Assembly (NCBI GenBank): GCA_037127255.1
Contig: JBANSL010000003.1
Location: forward strand, 23,418,314-23,482,313
Reading direction: 5' to 3'
Source: Persicaria tinctoria
Taxonomy: Eukaryota; Streptophyta; Magnoliopsida; Caryophyllales; Polygonaceae
Length of the DNA: 64,000 bases
Shown here: positions 10,430 to 22,512 of the stretch, piece after piece
Position numbering within the stretch: the first letter of the stretch is position 1
Layout of the letters: every line of letters begins with the position of its first letter
Program-made: the position numbers and the translations under genes
Notes under the pieces: model-generated
What the model was told of the DNA's origin: nothing
Seen by the model: only the letters and a program-made list of their open reading frames with translations
Databases searched by the model: none

Positions 10430-11600
10430 TGACAATCACTAATCACTCCTCCAATTATCCACATGTTCTATTGAGACGTGAAAAGACCTACAAAGCCTCA
10501 CATGATGCGGGACCATCCAAGACATATTCGGACACATCTATACTTGGGGATGGACCTATGATTCGAGCTCGTGAGAATGTTGTCATCCTCAAGAGGAAGA
10601 ATAAGGCTCCACCATGGGAGAAGGTCCAAAGGTTGGGTCGTTCGTTTTTAGAATGTTCGGCAGTTTGACAGCTTTTTGACGTCTAAGTAAAATGGGTCGT
10701 TCAGAGTCCGTATTTCTCAGATTGGGTCGTGTCATACCTTGTTGAAACGAGGACGAAGAGATCTACAACTTTGTTGTTGAAGGTTTTTCCAGATTCGGCC
10801 TAGAGCTTGGCCGAAAATCACATTCTTTGAAGTTGTCACTGTTTTAGACGGAAATTACTCAAGTGTTGGAACTTCCTTTTTGTTACTATTTTTAGAGACC
10901 TTCTTTACTTAAAATATTTTAGGTAATTTAGGGATTTATTATAATTTATATTTTATTTATTATTTTCATTAAAAATCAGCCCTAGGGTTCTATTTAAGTG
11001 ACTGATCTCCATTGTAAACATTGCACATTTAATTGAATAGAGAAATTTCAGTTTGTGTGAAACACAATTGAGAGAAAGTCGATCAATTCGTAGCGGAGCT
11101 CATCGATTGCAAATTGGTATAGATCTCAGCTTGGTTTGCCTTGTGTTCATCAACTTCGCAAGACTTGGTGATCCTGTATCCACGAGCCCCCTCCTTGTGC
11201 CTCCAAGTTGTCCGCTTGGTTATGTAGGGTTGTAGAGGCGGGTTATATAGTAATCGGTGTTGGTTCCTACCCTATACGGAAGCATGGGGTCTTTCTCTTG
11301 TTCTATATAGATCGACTCAGTCCACTATGGGTCATGTCTTTATTATCACTTTTGAGTCTTTATCGTTTTTGTTCGAGTCTTTGTTTCTTTCTTTTGGTCG
11401 ACATCGAGTTCCATTCGGTTCTTGTTGTTATCGAGTCCAATCTTGAGTCTTTCTTGCGTTTCTTGTTAGTTTCTTGCTGCGTTCTTGCTTTCTTTATTGA
11501 GTCTTTATTGTTCTTGCTTCCGTTCTTGTCTTTGAGTCTTGATTGTCGAAGATCGGGTCATCCTACGGCTAACCCCGTATCATCACATCAGGCTACTCCT
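10430..11600 (+). mobile_element. Probable LTR-retrotransposon 3' end and LTR remnant
   Basis: A 79-aa ORF at 10429-10668 contains LGDGPMIRARENV, reminiscent of the GPMTRxRA-type tail seen after gypsy integrase in plants. Downstream there is promoter-like DNA (TTCTATTTAAGTG near 10990) and a T-rich stretch with repeated GAGTCTT words at 11340-11540. I could not fix LTR ends or a second copy, so both lineage and limits are uncertain. Confidence 0.3.
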
Positions 11601-12511
11601 ATTGTCATTTAATTTTAGGATAAAGCGTCGAAGTACCCCTATTATCAATTGATTTTAGGATGGAACATCGCCGAACTTATGTGTTATGTATCTAGCACAT
11701 GTGTCCATGTAAGCCTTAGTGGACTTAGTATGTTCCATGTGCCACTCACTCATGGTCAAGTCATCTCTTCTTCTTGGGCATTTTATATGTTGCATCATAT
11801 TCATATCCGGTAGCTTGTGCCCAAGCAATCTTCAAAATCCATACACACAGCCTCAAGTTACCGTCTGGAAGCTGGCTGGGGCATGCCTTTGTAATGGGCC
11901 AATTTCTGTAAGATTGGAAGGTAATTCAAAGGTCTCCAAAGAGACAAAACTCAACACTTCAATAATCCTCAAAATGCAGCGCTTCGAATCATAACTCCAT
12001 TTTCGTTTTTCAGCAATCCGGCATCTTCATCATAGAGATTGGGCTAGACTTAAGCCCATGGGCTGATCAGGCCCAAATCAAATACTTCCAAGGACTCAAA
12101 TCAGAAGTTAGCTTGGTGTTTTGCTGAAGCCTCATGAAACTATCCCGTCTTCGACAGAATCCGTTTTGAGTCTTTTGACCGAAATTCGAATTCGTCAGAT
12201 CAAATTGAACCAAAAAGACTGCACCCAATAAAATGATATCCGAATAACCCGGACATACCTGAATTGTAATCTCACCTGATAACTCAAGTTCGAATTAACC
12301 CGAAACTAAATGATCCGACCCAACTCGTCCGAATTGCCACCTCTAATAAAATTTTATTGGCGGATATGAGGAAAGCTCAGGGTGGCATTAGCTCCCCTCA
12401 ACCCGAAAGAAAAACCGATAAAAAAATATTTTTTGCAATTTTTAATTTTTTTTACTAAGTTTAAGGATAAAAGAGTTTGAACATAGTAATGATTTACTAA
12501 GATAGTTTAAA
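11601..12511. other. No gene; degraded repeat DNA with a hAT-MITE-like end
   Basis: No ORF with recognisable motifs was found. 12230-12352 is rich in GACCCG/CCCGAA words and ends GCCACCTCTA, which resembles a common TIR of plant hAT-type MITEs. No partner terminus was found, so it is a fragment. Confidence 0.35.
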
Positions 12512-12514
12512 TTA

Positions 12515-12805
12515 GGCTTTGTTTGGCAAAAGAAACACTTTTCAGATCTTCTATAGTTTTGATATTATATAGTTTGAAATGAAATAAATATAAGATTTTA
12601 ATTTAATTAGTTTTTGAAATAATAGTTTTTCATTAGCTACTCACCAAAACTTTTCAGAGCTTATGGTTTTCTATTCACGAGTTTCCATCAACTACCCTAA
12701 CTGTTCGGCTTCTCAAACACCATACTAGTTTATTAACCTATATTTAACACAAATAATCCATCAACTTCAGCTACCTCGTCGGCTACCCTTTTGCCAAACA
12801 TAGCC
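12515..12805. mobile_element. Tourist/PIF-Harbinger-like MITE (291 bp)
   Basis: Inverted termini GGCTTTGTTTGGCAAAAG (12515) and the complement of CTTTTGCCAAACATAGCC (ending 12805) match at 17 of 18 positions. Both sides are flanked by TTA (12512-12514 and 12806-12808), the three-base TSD expected for PIF/Harbinger elements. The inside is AT-rich and non-coding. Confidence 0.85.
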
Positions 12806-12808
12806 TTA

Positions 12809-13407
12809 GTTGATAAGGATGAGTATTTATTATCTTAAGGTTATGGGTTCAAATCCTATTATCCTCACTTTTTCCCATAATTTTTGTTTCACTTAATTTT
12901 CTTCTACTCAAAATGCTTAGTTAAATAACAAATTTAATGTTTTCTTCAATGTATTTAAACAAAAACATTATTTTAGTATATACATATACAAAAAAAAAAA
13001 AAAAGCTCATTTTTTATAATTTTTATTTTTCTTAATTTTATCTACTAAAATTAACTATCTAAATATTAAATTTAAAGGTTTTTTTTTCTAAATAAAAAAT
13101 AATTTTAATATATACATGTAAAAAAAATTATCCGAAAAAATATTTAGCCCCCCCCCCCCAAATTTTTTTTTCTAGATCCACCACTTGAATACAATCGTAT
13201 GATTTTCTAATTTAATTTTACATATGCTCTATTTGAAATTTTTTTGAGAAATTTTTTATAAAGAATTAACGTATATTGCCGACCCATCAAAGCTTGATTC
13301 CTTATCCGTGACAAACTGTATGTTGTCGCATTATTATAAAATTTTATTTGATGTTTTCTTGCACCCAAACGGTCTTCATTCGCCTCCCAAATAAAAATTA
13401 TTTTTTG

Positions 13408-13449
<42 letters not shown>

Positions 13450-13760
13450 TTGGTAGAGAAATATTATTATTATTATTATTATCATTGATACCATATGTTC
13501 AATGTTCAATCAAATATATAGAGTCCAAAACTGATATTATAAGTGAGGAATAGCGACAACCCACGCGACGAGATCAAAACTTACACCGAAAATTAAACAC
13601 GCCAAATTATCAAACCCCTTGAAAGAAGCAGAAAACTTACAAATTTTTTCTGTTTTCTTATGATTCATTTGTAGTTTGATCATTTCCAGTGGCTTTGCTT
13701 AAAATTTCTCTACAATTGAAAATAATAAAAAAAAAAATTTTACTTCAATTTCAACTATTT
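12809..13760. repeat. AT-rich DNA with homopolymers and an (ATT)n microsatellite
   Basis: No gene. The stretch contains a C13-like run near 13147, many A or T runs, and (ATT)n tracts at about 13408-13449 and 13464-13484. A tRNA-like B box GGGTTCAAATCC lies at 12845. A 100-aa minus ORF across the microsatellite is an artefact of the repeat. Confidence 0.6.
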
Positions 13761-13775
13761 CAATACTTAAAAATG

Positions 13776-14961
13776 TGAATACTTACCGGCCCCTAAAGCC
13801 CCTCTCTCTTCTCTCTAGTTTTCTAGAGAGAGAGAGGGGTTGCAAACACCCTCTTGTGACTAACTTTGGTCCGATTGTCGGTTCAATCGGTCCGTGCTCA
13901 TCCGTGCTCGTTTCTCGTCTACCTCCTCGCTTGCCTCGCCGTTTCCGGGTCTGGGGTGGTGGCGCTTCTGCTTTCCGGTGCTCCGACTGGATACGCGGCC
14001 TTCGGTAAGCTTTGCCTTGCCTTGGTTGCCAGATTCTACCCTCCGTCGGGATCGGTACTCTTTCCTCCACGTACGCGCGCTCTAATTTTAGGGCTTTTGT
14101 AAAGATTTGGGTGTAGATCTCAGATCCATATCCAATCGAATCCAATTCGAACAACTCGCTCTCAGATGCAAATTTGTTTCTTCCGAACGTCTCGCTTATG
14201 CTTCCTGGCGGCTTGGTTGAGATTGTCCACCTCCGGCGCCGCCCTTGGTGAAACCCTCCGCCGCCGTGCCTGCGTTGGGGGTCTAGTCGACCTGCTGGCG
14301 GCTCGACCCTTGCCTCTGTTGGCTTGGCGGCGTTGGATTAAGAGAACCCTAGTCCCTTGCCCTTGGCTCTGTTGGCTTGGGCCCGAAATAAGTCCTTCGG
14401 GCCCAAGGTTTAGCCTTGGGCCCAAACGAGCCGGAAAAAAAAAAAAAAAGAAGAAAAAAGAAGAGATTTTTGAAGGAAAAATTAATAAAAAATCTATGAA
14501 TAAATATGGAAGAAGAAAAAGATTAAATCCGGTTTGATCCCGTAGGTTTTGGCGTGCTGCCGGACTGCCGGGTGGTGTGATGGTGTGGCTTCGCGGTCTA
14601 GCAGCTTCATGTGGCGGTGTTTCTTCTTATTTGTCGACGTGCGAGTGGTCGTGGACGTGATCGAAACCTGAAGGCTCGCTGTCAGAGTCCAGATCTGAGG
14701 TTTCCACTTAGTTCCCCAGGGATTCCCTGCGTTGCTGCTACCAACTGACAGATGAGTTCCTCACACTGCGCCTGTTCTTTCATCTTTTTGCTAGTCTTTG
14801 CCTATTATTACACCATTGTAATTTGGTAGTTTGCCATGTTGTAGTTGTATATCTTTTTCATATTTGACGGTTTGTCCGTCGCCGATTTATTCGGCCTATC
14901 GACCAACCGGGCCTGTCCGGTGCGTCGAATTCTTACCTAATCAAAAAAAAAAAAAAAAAAC
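13776..14961 (+). mobile_element. Poly(A) retroposon with 11-bp target-site duplication, identity unknown
   Basis: The direct repeat ACTTAAAAATG flanks the element at 13765-13775 and 14962-14972, and an 18-base poly(A) tail at 14943-14960 ends it. This is the signature of LINE-driven retroposition on the plus strand. The body is GC-rich at its 5' side (CT-rich start, several 60-120 aa ORFs without known motifs). It has an internal A/G-rich tract at 14433-14470 and a perfect 12-bp inverted repeat CTTGGGCCCGAA/TTCGGGCCCAAG at 14376-14407. No endonuclease or reverse transcriptase is present. It may be a non-autonomous LINE derivative, a SINE-like element or a retroposed host transcript. Confidence 0.7.
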
Positions 14962-14975
14962 ACTTAAAAATGGAG

Positions 14976-15893
14976 GGAATTTGGTGAAAAAGCCCTTTTA
15001 GCATATTTGGTTAGCTGGATAGGCCCATTAATTGTTTTTTTAGTATGCTTAGCCCATTAATTGTTTTTTTAGATTGTTTAGCCCTCTTGACCGGTCAACC
15101 CATTTTGATGCCAACTTTTTTTTTTTTGATGCCAACTTTTTTTTTTTTTTTTTTGATGCCAACTTTTTTTTTTTTTTTGTGATGGCATATTTTACCGTTT
15201 TGATGCCAACATTTTGTGGTGACAATTTTATATAATTGATGGCATAAGAGATTAAAACGTGGAATCAAAATATTGTCACCTTATTGTCACTTTTCTAATG
15301 AAATGATTGGATGACTTTTTTTTAATGCCACTTTTTTAAAACATTGATGACATTTTCTGTGATGTCATATTTTACCGTTTTGATGCCAAAATTTTATTAC
15401 ATTTTATTTTCAATCTGATGCCACTTTTCTAATTAAATTATTGGATGACACTTTTTTTAAACTTTGATGACATTTTTTGTTTACTCTAATGTCACGTTGA
15501 CCATTGATGCCATTTTGAAAAATTTGTATCACATTAAAGAAAAAAATGTCATCAAAAATACTACTTTGAAAAAATATCATCAAAAATATGGCATCACGGT
15601 AAAAAAAATATTATAAAAAAATTGACATAAAAAAGTGGCATCAAAGTGAAAATAAAATATAGTAAAATTTTGGCATGAAAACGGTAAAATATGGCATTAC
15701 TTAAAAAAAAAAAAAAAAGTTGGCATCAAAATGGGTTGGTCAACGGTCAACGTTGACCGGTCAATGGTCAAACGGTTGACCATTGACCAACCCACCCAAT
15801 TGGGAAAGGGGCTAGGGCAAACTAATTAAATTGATTTATGGGCTAGGTGATTAATTGGATATTTAAAAAAGGCCATGTACCAAAATCGCCCAA
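14976..15893. mobile_element. Long inverted-repeat element with recurrent TGATGCCA words
   Basis: Left-hand sequence (AGCCC, ACCGGTCAACCCATTTTGATGCCAAC, poly-T) reappears inverted on the right (poly-A, GTTGGCATCAAAATGGGTTGGTC). The inner arms carry TATTTTACCGTTTTGATGCC and its complement. Outer ends near 14976 and 15893 resemble GGGNNATTTTGG-type Mutator termini, but no clean 9-bp duplication is visible. The element is non-coding, with limits approximate by about 20 bp. Confidence 0.55.
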
Positions 15894-16340
15894 AAAATGT
15901 GAGATAAGTTGTTTGAATATATATTTTGAAAATATTAACTCTGTCATAAAATTGTTAGATAAGTGACCCTCTCTTTCAATTAATGTCACACTATAAAGGT
16001 CATTTCAAGTCAATTATGAAAAAGTGACATCAATAAAGTAGGGGTGGTTAAACACACCGGTAATAAATCAGCACCAGGTTGAAGAATGCAGGGAGTATCG
16101 TGTCAAACAACCAACATTATATACCTTCGGTCCGCAACTACTTGCATACTATATGAGAGGTTTTTTTTTAAAAAAAAAAGGCGTACACACAAAATTTCAA
16201 AAAAAAAAAACGAAGTTTGCAATCTTGTGCGGATTGTTTTGAGTTAAAAAAAATTGGAATGTTTTTTACATATAAAGATAGGACTCTATAACATGTTGCG
16301 AAGTCCCTACATTTAATTTTCGTTTTTTTCCTTTAGACTT
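15894..16340. other. No recognisable feature
   Basis: AT-rich sequence with A and T runs near 16160-16210. I see no gene, RNA or element ends here. Confidence 0.5.
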
Positions 16341-16471
16341 TTGAAATTCCAACAAGGGCGTGTTTGGCACGACCTCAGTAGTCTGCAACCGTAGCAGACC
16401 TCTTTTGAAATTCCAACAAGGGCGTGTTTGGCACGACCTCCAAAGTAGTCTGCAACCGTAGCAGACCTGTT
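16341..16471. repeat. Tandem duplication, 64-bp unit
   Basis: TTGAAATTCCAACAAGGGCG begins at 16341 and again at 16405, and both copies end with CAACCGTAGCAGACCT. The second copy has a three-base insertion. It produces two overlapping minus-strand ORFs that are artefacts. Confidence 0.8.
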
Positions 16472-16775
16472 TCCGCAAGGAGCTGCGAAGATAAGCGATG
16501 TGTCCAATAAAAATTAACGGTGTATTTAGCTTTTCCGATAAAAAAATATTATTAATGTGGATATAAAAGTGTCATGAATTGTATAAAGGCGTCACGAATA
16601 AAACATTTATTATTATTATTGAGAACGCATTGTTATCAATATAGGAATATGGTATTTACAAGTTTTATAAAAAAATTCTTAAATTGATATTTTATATTTC
16701 TTTTTGGGCTTTTTCTGAAATTTTAGTTTTTTTAATCATTTATATTTCTTTTTTGGGCTTTTTCTTTTTGGGCTT

Positions 16776-19427
16776 TTAATCATTCTTAAATTGATATTTT
16801 ATATTTCTTTCTGCTTGGATGCTCTTGGCATCCAAGCAGATGAAATTGCGAAGCACTGAATCGTTAGGTGTCACAGAGCCTGAGAAAGCAATATTGAGGT
16901 GCGATAAGCGATTCGCAACATGGTTTGCCTCCCTAAAGACATGACGAATCTCAAATGATTGAAAGAAACCAAGGGACACTAGACTGTCGGAGACAATCAT
17001 TTTCGAGTCACCCATAGATTTCCCACAGCCCTTGAGGCTGTTGATAATGGTGAGGTTGTCACCCTTGATTGTCAGATTGGTTATGTTGAGTTGTCGTGCA
17101 ACATTGATACCATACCAGAGGCCCGAGCCCTCAGCTCCAGAAATTGATGATATGGAGGACGGGCCGACGCCACAAAAAATCGGTGTGCCTGTATGGTTTC
17201 TAATAACATATCCAAATGAGTCAACCGAAGAAGAAGATAAGGCTCCATCAAAATTGAGTTTGTATGTACCTATTGCAGGGGCCCTCCATCTCGCCTTCTT
17301 CCTTGCCCTTGTAGATACGATTCAGGTCTCTTTGTTGTTGTGGTGGTGTTCTTGATCTTCTGTAAAGTCATCATTTTGTTTGGTGGTGTTACACAAATAG
17401 GTTTGGTCCTTAATGAAATAAATTATTCTTTTTATGTCTAGCTTTGCGTTGTCAAAGAGTGATTTGTTACGGAGTACCAAACACTCCACCAGCCAAACAC
17501 TCGCTTAGTGAAGCGTTGGGTTCCAGTTTTTTCCTTTATGTAACAAATGATACTATTTAACTCAATGCCTTGTGAAAAACAAGTATTTAGGATTATTATC
17601 AGGTTGGGGTCTAGATTTGCTAAGGTTGCTCGTGTGATAGGGCAGTCTGCAGTAGATCTTCATAATTTGAGTCGGAATGCGGGCATGTAGGGATTCTTAT
17701 CCCCTTGAAGGCAAGTCTAGCCGATGTAGGTACACCATTTTTCGCTATTTTCCAAAGTAGAGTTTTAACTTTTGAGAGTATGTCGAGATTCTAAATCCAT
17801 CTCATGTCAGCTTTTTGATGCCGTTTGAAATTGTTGATCATTTGTAGAGTAGAGCTTGTACTGAACCATCCATTCTTGCTCCACTTCCAATATAGCCTAT
17901 AAATATGTATATGCTTGGGGATTGGGGATGTCGATATCGTTTCAATTACGTCATTTGGTAAGATATTCTGAAGGGTTGAGCTTAGTTTTTCCAAGTTTCA
18001 CTTTTTGTCCTGTGTATAAATTGTTGTGTAGTAATACTGATGTCAACTTGTCTCCCATCCTTAATCATAATAATAAGAGGTGATTTGCTAATCCAATGAT
18101 CGTTCCAAAAGTTAATACTTTCAACATTTCCAATGGACCAGCGTATGCCTTCTTTAAAAAGAGGAATTAATTTGGTAAGTTGGACCCATTGCCAAGAAGA
18201 GTCACCTTTTTTTATGGTATTGTGGTATGTGTTGGTGTTTTAGGTATTTCTCTGTAATCAAGGAGACCCCGGGTTACATGGCTCAGTTAGGATTTTCCAT
18301 AATAACTTTAATTGTAATGCCTTATTCATATCCTCAGAGTTTCGGAGTCCAAGACCCCCGTGTGATTTTTCCTTACAAACCTCAAACCAACTAATTAGCG
18401 ACTTGTATTTAGGGCCCTTATTTCATAGAAAATTTCGATTAATCTTGTCTTGTTCCATATGTATTGTTCTTGGTAGAAGGAAGCATTGCATAAGGTGCGT
18501 GTAATGACTTGGGTGACAGAGTTATTTTGATTAGTGTACATCGACCTACCCGTGACAAGCAGTTAGCTTTCCATTTGTGGAGTTGAGATTTGGTTGTGTT
18601 TAAAAGGGTTTTAATTAGACCTGTCAAAACACAATCCCACCCGGTCGACCCGACCCAAACGCCTGAAAAATTTTCGACCCGAACCCGAAAAACCAGGAAA
18701 TTTTCTGGTTAATTTGGGTTTCGCCCCGGTGACCCGATTGACCCGGTAATTTTGACCCGATTTACCCATTTGACCCGATTGACCCAATTGATTTATAATT
18801 ATTTATGATTAAATTTTTTATGGAGATTCCAATTTATTACATTTTATAATTACAATCATTTGATCTTTCATTTTCAAATCAACTTTTATATTTATTTGTA
18901 TTATAATTACAATCACTTGATCTTTCATTTTCAAATCAACCCGAAAAACGGACTTTTTTAAGAAGATAAAAATTCTAAAAAATATTAAAATATTAAAACA
19001 ATTCTATGCTTATTACTAATTGCATGAAATTATTTTAAAAAAATTATTTGAAAATTTGATATTTTATATATTATTACATTTTATTAAAAATTACGAGAAA
19101 AAAAAATCAAATATTTTAGATCAAATATAGTATATAATTACAAGCACCAGAACTTATGAAAAACGTCTTTAACTTTAGAATTTTAAATTTATCGCAAAAT
19201 TATCAAATCGTGATTTTTTTTAATCTAAAAAAGAAAAAATTGACCAACCCGAAATCGAACCGAAATGACCCGAAAACCCGGTCAAACCCGTAATACCCGG
19301 GACCCGAAAATACCCAAAACTCATATTACCCGAGACCTATATTACCCGGGACCCGAAGTGACCCGACCCGAATACCCGTTTGATTGGTCTAGTTTTAATC
19401 ATTTCTTTATCATAAGAGTTTATTCTC
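16776..19427 (-). mobile_element. LINE A: decayed L1-type LINE, split by a hAT-like element
   Basis: Minus-strand pieces appear in LINE order. A reverse-transcriptase thumb segment (LLNTTKSQLHKWKANCLSR) is at 18439-18627. A zinc-finger/RVT segment (RLYWKWSKNGWFSTSSTLQM) is at 17791-17994. A C-terminal RNase H-like domain is at 16776-17300 (KLNFDGALSS, IKGDNLTI, HVFREANHVANRLSH; the usual final aspartate is Asn). Many stops and shifts intervene. The element continues beyond the hAT-like insertion at 18616-19391 into 19392-19427 (coding-like up to 19415) and is then interrupted by LINE B. A perfect 12-bp hairpin (16811-16839) lies at its 3' coding end. Confidence 0.7.
18616..19391. mobile_element. 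hAT-like non-autonomous element, GACCCG-rich, 8-bp TSD
   Basis: Eight-bp direct repeats GTTTTAAT flank it (18608-18615 and 19392-19399). Ends are TAGACCTGTCAAA on the left and TAGACCAATCAAA (complement) on the right. Both ends are packed with GACCCG/CCCGAA words and the middle is very AT-rich. There is no ORF. The 8-bp TSD and TAG-type terminus fit the hAT superfamily. It sits inside LINE A. Related sequence is at 29073-29490. Confidence 0.8.
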
Positions 19428-20370
19428 TTTTTTTTTTTTGAAGCAAGATAAAGTTTAGGTCGGGTCGGCCGCAGCAGAGGCCCTTCCTAGCGCATCCTTC
19501 CGGACGAGAACTCGTAGTTCTAGATAATCCTCACAGCAAACGTCGGCAGGGGAGACATGGGCACTACGCGCAAGGTAGTCAACCACAGCATTCGATTCCC
19601 TGAAAATATGACGAATATCAACATGAGTAAATGACGAAATATCAGACAGTATATCCGCTTGTAGCATCTCATTTGACCAGGGGCATTTCCAATCCCCCAG
19701 TAGAACTTTTATCACCAATAGATTGTCTCCTTCGATCAGAAGTGTAGAAAGATTTAGCTCCTTTGCCCGTAACAATCCCATCTTGAGGCCAAGATTTTCG
19801 GCATAAATTACCGAGATATTTGTGCAAACAGATCTGCCAGCCGAGACAACTAGACCAGCAGAGTCGCGAATGACAAAACCATAAGACGAGTTACCATTCT
19901 GGATCACCGAACCATCAAAATTGAGCTTGTAACTATTCGGTGGTGGTTTGTCCCACTTCCCGGACCAATCCTGAGGCCTGGCTTTCAAAGCACTATCCCT
20001 ATATGGCTGGTAGTGCTGATCTCTACGACAGCTATGTATGGGGATCAATGGTCCAGTCGGATCATCATCTAAAAGCTTTGATTGTTTCCAACAGTGAGTA
20101 GTAGTGCTGTGTAACAGCAGAATTTCATTAACGGTTACCTTCTTAGTATGATCGAAAACAAGTTGGTTTCTAAATAACCACATGGCCCACCAAGCTGAGG
20201 CTAGAGCGGCAAAGGAGCTAGTCCCAATTGCACATTTAATAGCAGTAAGAGGAAATACATTTCCCATGCCTCCAGCAGAAATAAGCCTTGGAATATGGAT
20301 ATGTAAAGCTTTAAGTAAAGCAGTAGCCATAGGACAACGAAGGAGAATGTGATCATTCGATTCATTTGTT
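19428..20370 (-). mobile_element. LINE B: 5'-truncated L1-type LINE with intact RNase H-like ORF
   Basis: This is the 3' end of an L1-type LINE. The ORF from 20330 to 19455 (291 aa, open upstream to the truncation) includes the end of the zinc-binding region (DHILLRCPMA) and a full RNase H-like domain at about residues 120-270, with NFDGS, AENLGLKMGL, LIEGDN and HIFRESNAVVDYLAR carrying the D-E-D-D residues. Poly(A) is at 19428-19439 as plus-strand T. Near-perfect 12-bp duplications GAGTTTATTCTC (19416-19427) and GAGTTTCTTCTC (20371-20382) flank it. It appears younger than LINE A, into which it inserted. Confidence 0.8.
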
Positions 20371-20382
20371 GAGTTTCTTCTC

Positions 20383-22061
20383 TTATAATAATCTAGAGAA
20401 CATTATTATCTTATTATTCATAAAGATTTTCTTTTTTCTTCTAATGGATTTTTATTTTATCTTTCTGCATGTTTATCGGTAAAGGATTGGGAGGGATACT
20501 TGGGCTTTTATTATTAAAAAAAGATGAACAATGCAAGTATAGGACATTTAGGATACTAGCCCAAGTATGCCAGAAAGTATCGGATTCCACTTTGCATGTG
20601 TCAGGGAACTTGAATTGGGGGGATATGTGGCGATCTGTGAGTGGAGGAGGATTGGACGGTTAAGATGAGCTAACTTGAACGGCTGAGATTTAATCGTTCC
20701 CTTGTTTATTTAAAATTACAAAATACAATTTTTGAGAATGAAAATGTAAATAATGTAAATAAAAAAAATAATGCTATACTATCTTCATTTTTCTCTACAT
20801 ATAGAGATCAATTTCGAATATGTTTGATCATATTTAAAAAAAATTAATTTTCTTTGAATACAATTATGTATAATAATACCTAAAAAATATTTGTAATTAT
20901 CTTTCATTACTAAAATTCATATATTGGGTTATATATATTTATCTATTTTGTTTATAAATAATATTTTTATAAGGAAAATGAATATTACAAACTAATCTAA
21001 ACCGGAGAAAATGAGTCGAGAGGGGTATAACCGTAAATTGATTTTGTAGGAAATGATGGAAATAATTATGAAAGAGGGGTATAATTGTAAATTGAAATGA
21101 TAGAAAAAGATGGGTTTTGGTATACTAGAAATGTTATTGATAAAGTGGGAAAAGCGATAATGAGATATTAGGATGATGTGGCGGGAAGAGAAGAATAAAA
21201 TATTAGTATTCCTAATATTTTAAGTATCTTTTGATAAACATGGTCTAAGGATTTCCTTGTTTGTGAAACTCCTTTATTAAAGGCTCACGTTTACTTGTCG
21301 TTCGAGCTTCTTACTACGCCACTTAGACCATCCGCATCAGTAAAACCCTATAAGGTTTCTTAACACCACTTTATCATTTCGCTTTCCTTAAAAAACTCAA
21401 CTTACTTTTTTACCCACATCCCTGAAATCCATCTTAATTTCTTAAATTCACGTTCACCATCTATTATATATTAAAATATTTATTTTAAATCATGTATACA
21501 TAAATTATAATTCACATAAAAAAATATAATACTGATAAATAATTAATAATTTGTTTAGTAATTAATTTATTTTATTTAACATATATGATATTAGGGTCTA
21601 TGTTTAGATAAAACAAAATAAGTTTTATAAAAAATATATTTTAAATTTTTTTTTGGCCGAACACAACAATTCAATTGTGAATGTGAAATGCTACAATTAA
21701 TTTGTGCATATGATGGGCCCATTTCATACATTTAAATGGAATTTGTGAGTATGTAGTCTCTCCCTCCACTTAAAAAACCATGAATAGTTTGTTTTTAAAG
21801 AGTTTCTACCCAAACAATAGTCACCATCATTTCTTACCTTCAACCTCCCCCACAAAAAGATCTAAGTCTAAACCCCTCACTACCGCCCAAACCACTGCCC
21901 TTAATTCACCTTTCAATCTGATCGATGTCAAGGCATCGCAGATAATCTTTAAGAATTGTGTACTCCCTCGATCGAGTCACCAACATTGCCACTTGAATTG
22001 GCTCAATCAACACAAACACCCTCAATTCAAAGTGCCTTCGACGTCTCGCTCATTCAGTGAA
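20383..22061. other. No recognisable gene; AT-rich with small direct repeats
   Basis: Short ORFs at 20469-20663 and 21780-22067 show no known motifs. A direct repeat GAGGGGTATAA(C/T)(C/T)GTAAATTGA occurs at about 21020 and 21075. The copia element at 22062 starts inside the 95-aa ORF at 21780, so that ORF cannot be intact as written. Confidence 0.45.
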
Positions 22062-22257
22062 TGTTAGGATATTGTATTTATCTTGTTTGTTATAGTTAGG
22101 ATTTGATAAGGGAAGGATAATTCCAAATCCCTTTAGGTCAAATTATAAACTCTCTGTACTCTATTTATACAGACATCAATGAGAAGAGCGATAAATCTTT
22201 CTCTGCAAACATTATTCACTTACATGGTATCAGCCTAAACCTAATTCAATCGATCCA

Positions 22258-22512
22258 ATGGCCAACAACCCTACTTCTCCCACCCAATTGCTCTTCTCTG
22301 CCTCTTCTGATGGAACGCTTCCTAATTTCCATCCCCCCAATTTCGCTATTCGTCTTGATCGGACCAACTATTCCCTTTGGAGGAATACTGTTCGTTCCGC
22401 TCTTGAAGCTTTTGACTTGGATTCGTTTCTCGATCAAGCCATCAAACCTCCACCGGCCACTCTCCCGGCCCCTACCACCACCACCGATTCCACTCCTGAT
22501 GCGACTTCTTGA
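22258..22512 (+). pseudogene. Copia gag N-terminus, interrupted at 22510
   Basis: ATG at 22258 lies 22 bases after the PBS. The first 84 residues include FHPPNFAIRLDRTNYSLWRN, typical of the N-terminal gag-polypeptide region of copia elements. The frame ends only because an LTR beginning TGAAATACCCC was inserted at 22510, supplying the TGA. The rest of gag is missing from the window. Confidence 0.75.

Noticed and set aside
12803..12860. tRNA gene beside the Tourist MITE
   Set aside because: Only the B box GGGTTCAAATCC is good; the A box and stems are weak.
13207..13509. Asparagine-rich ORF on the minus strand
   Set aside because: It is a translation of the (ATT)n microsatellite.
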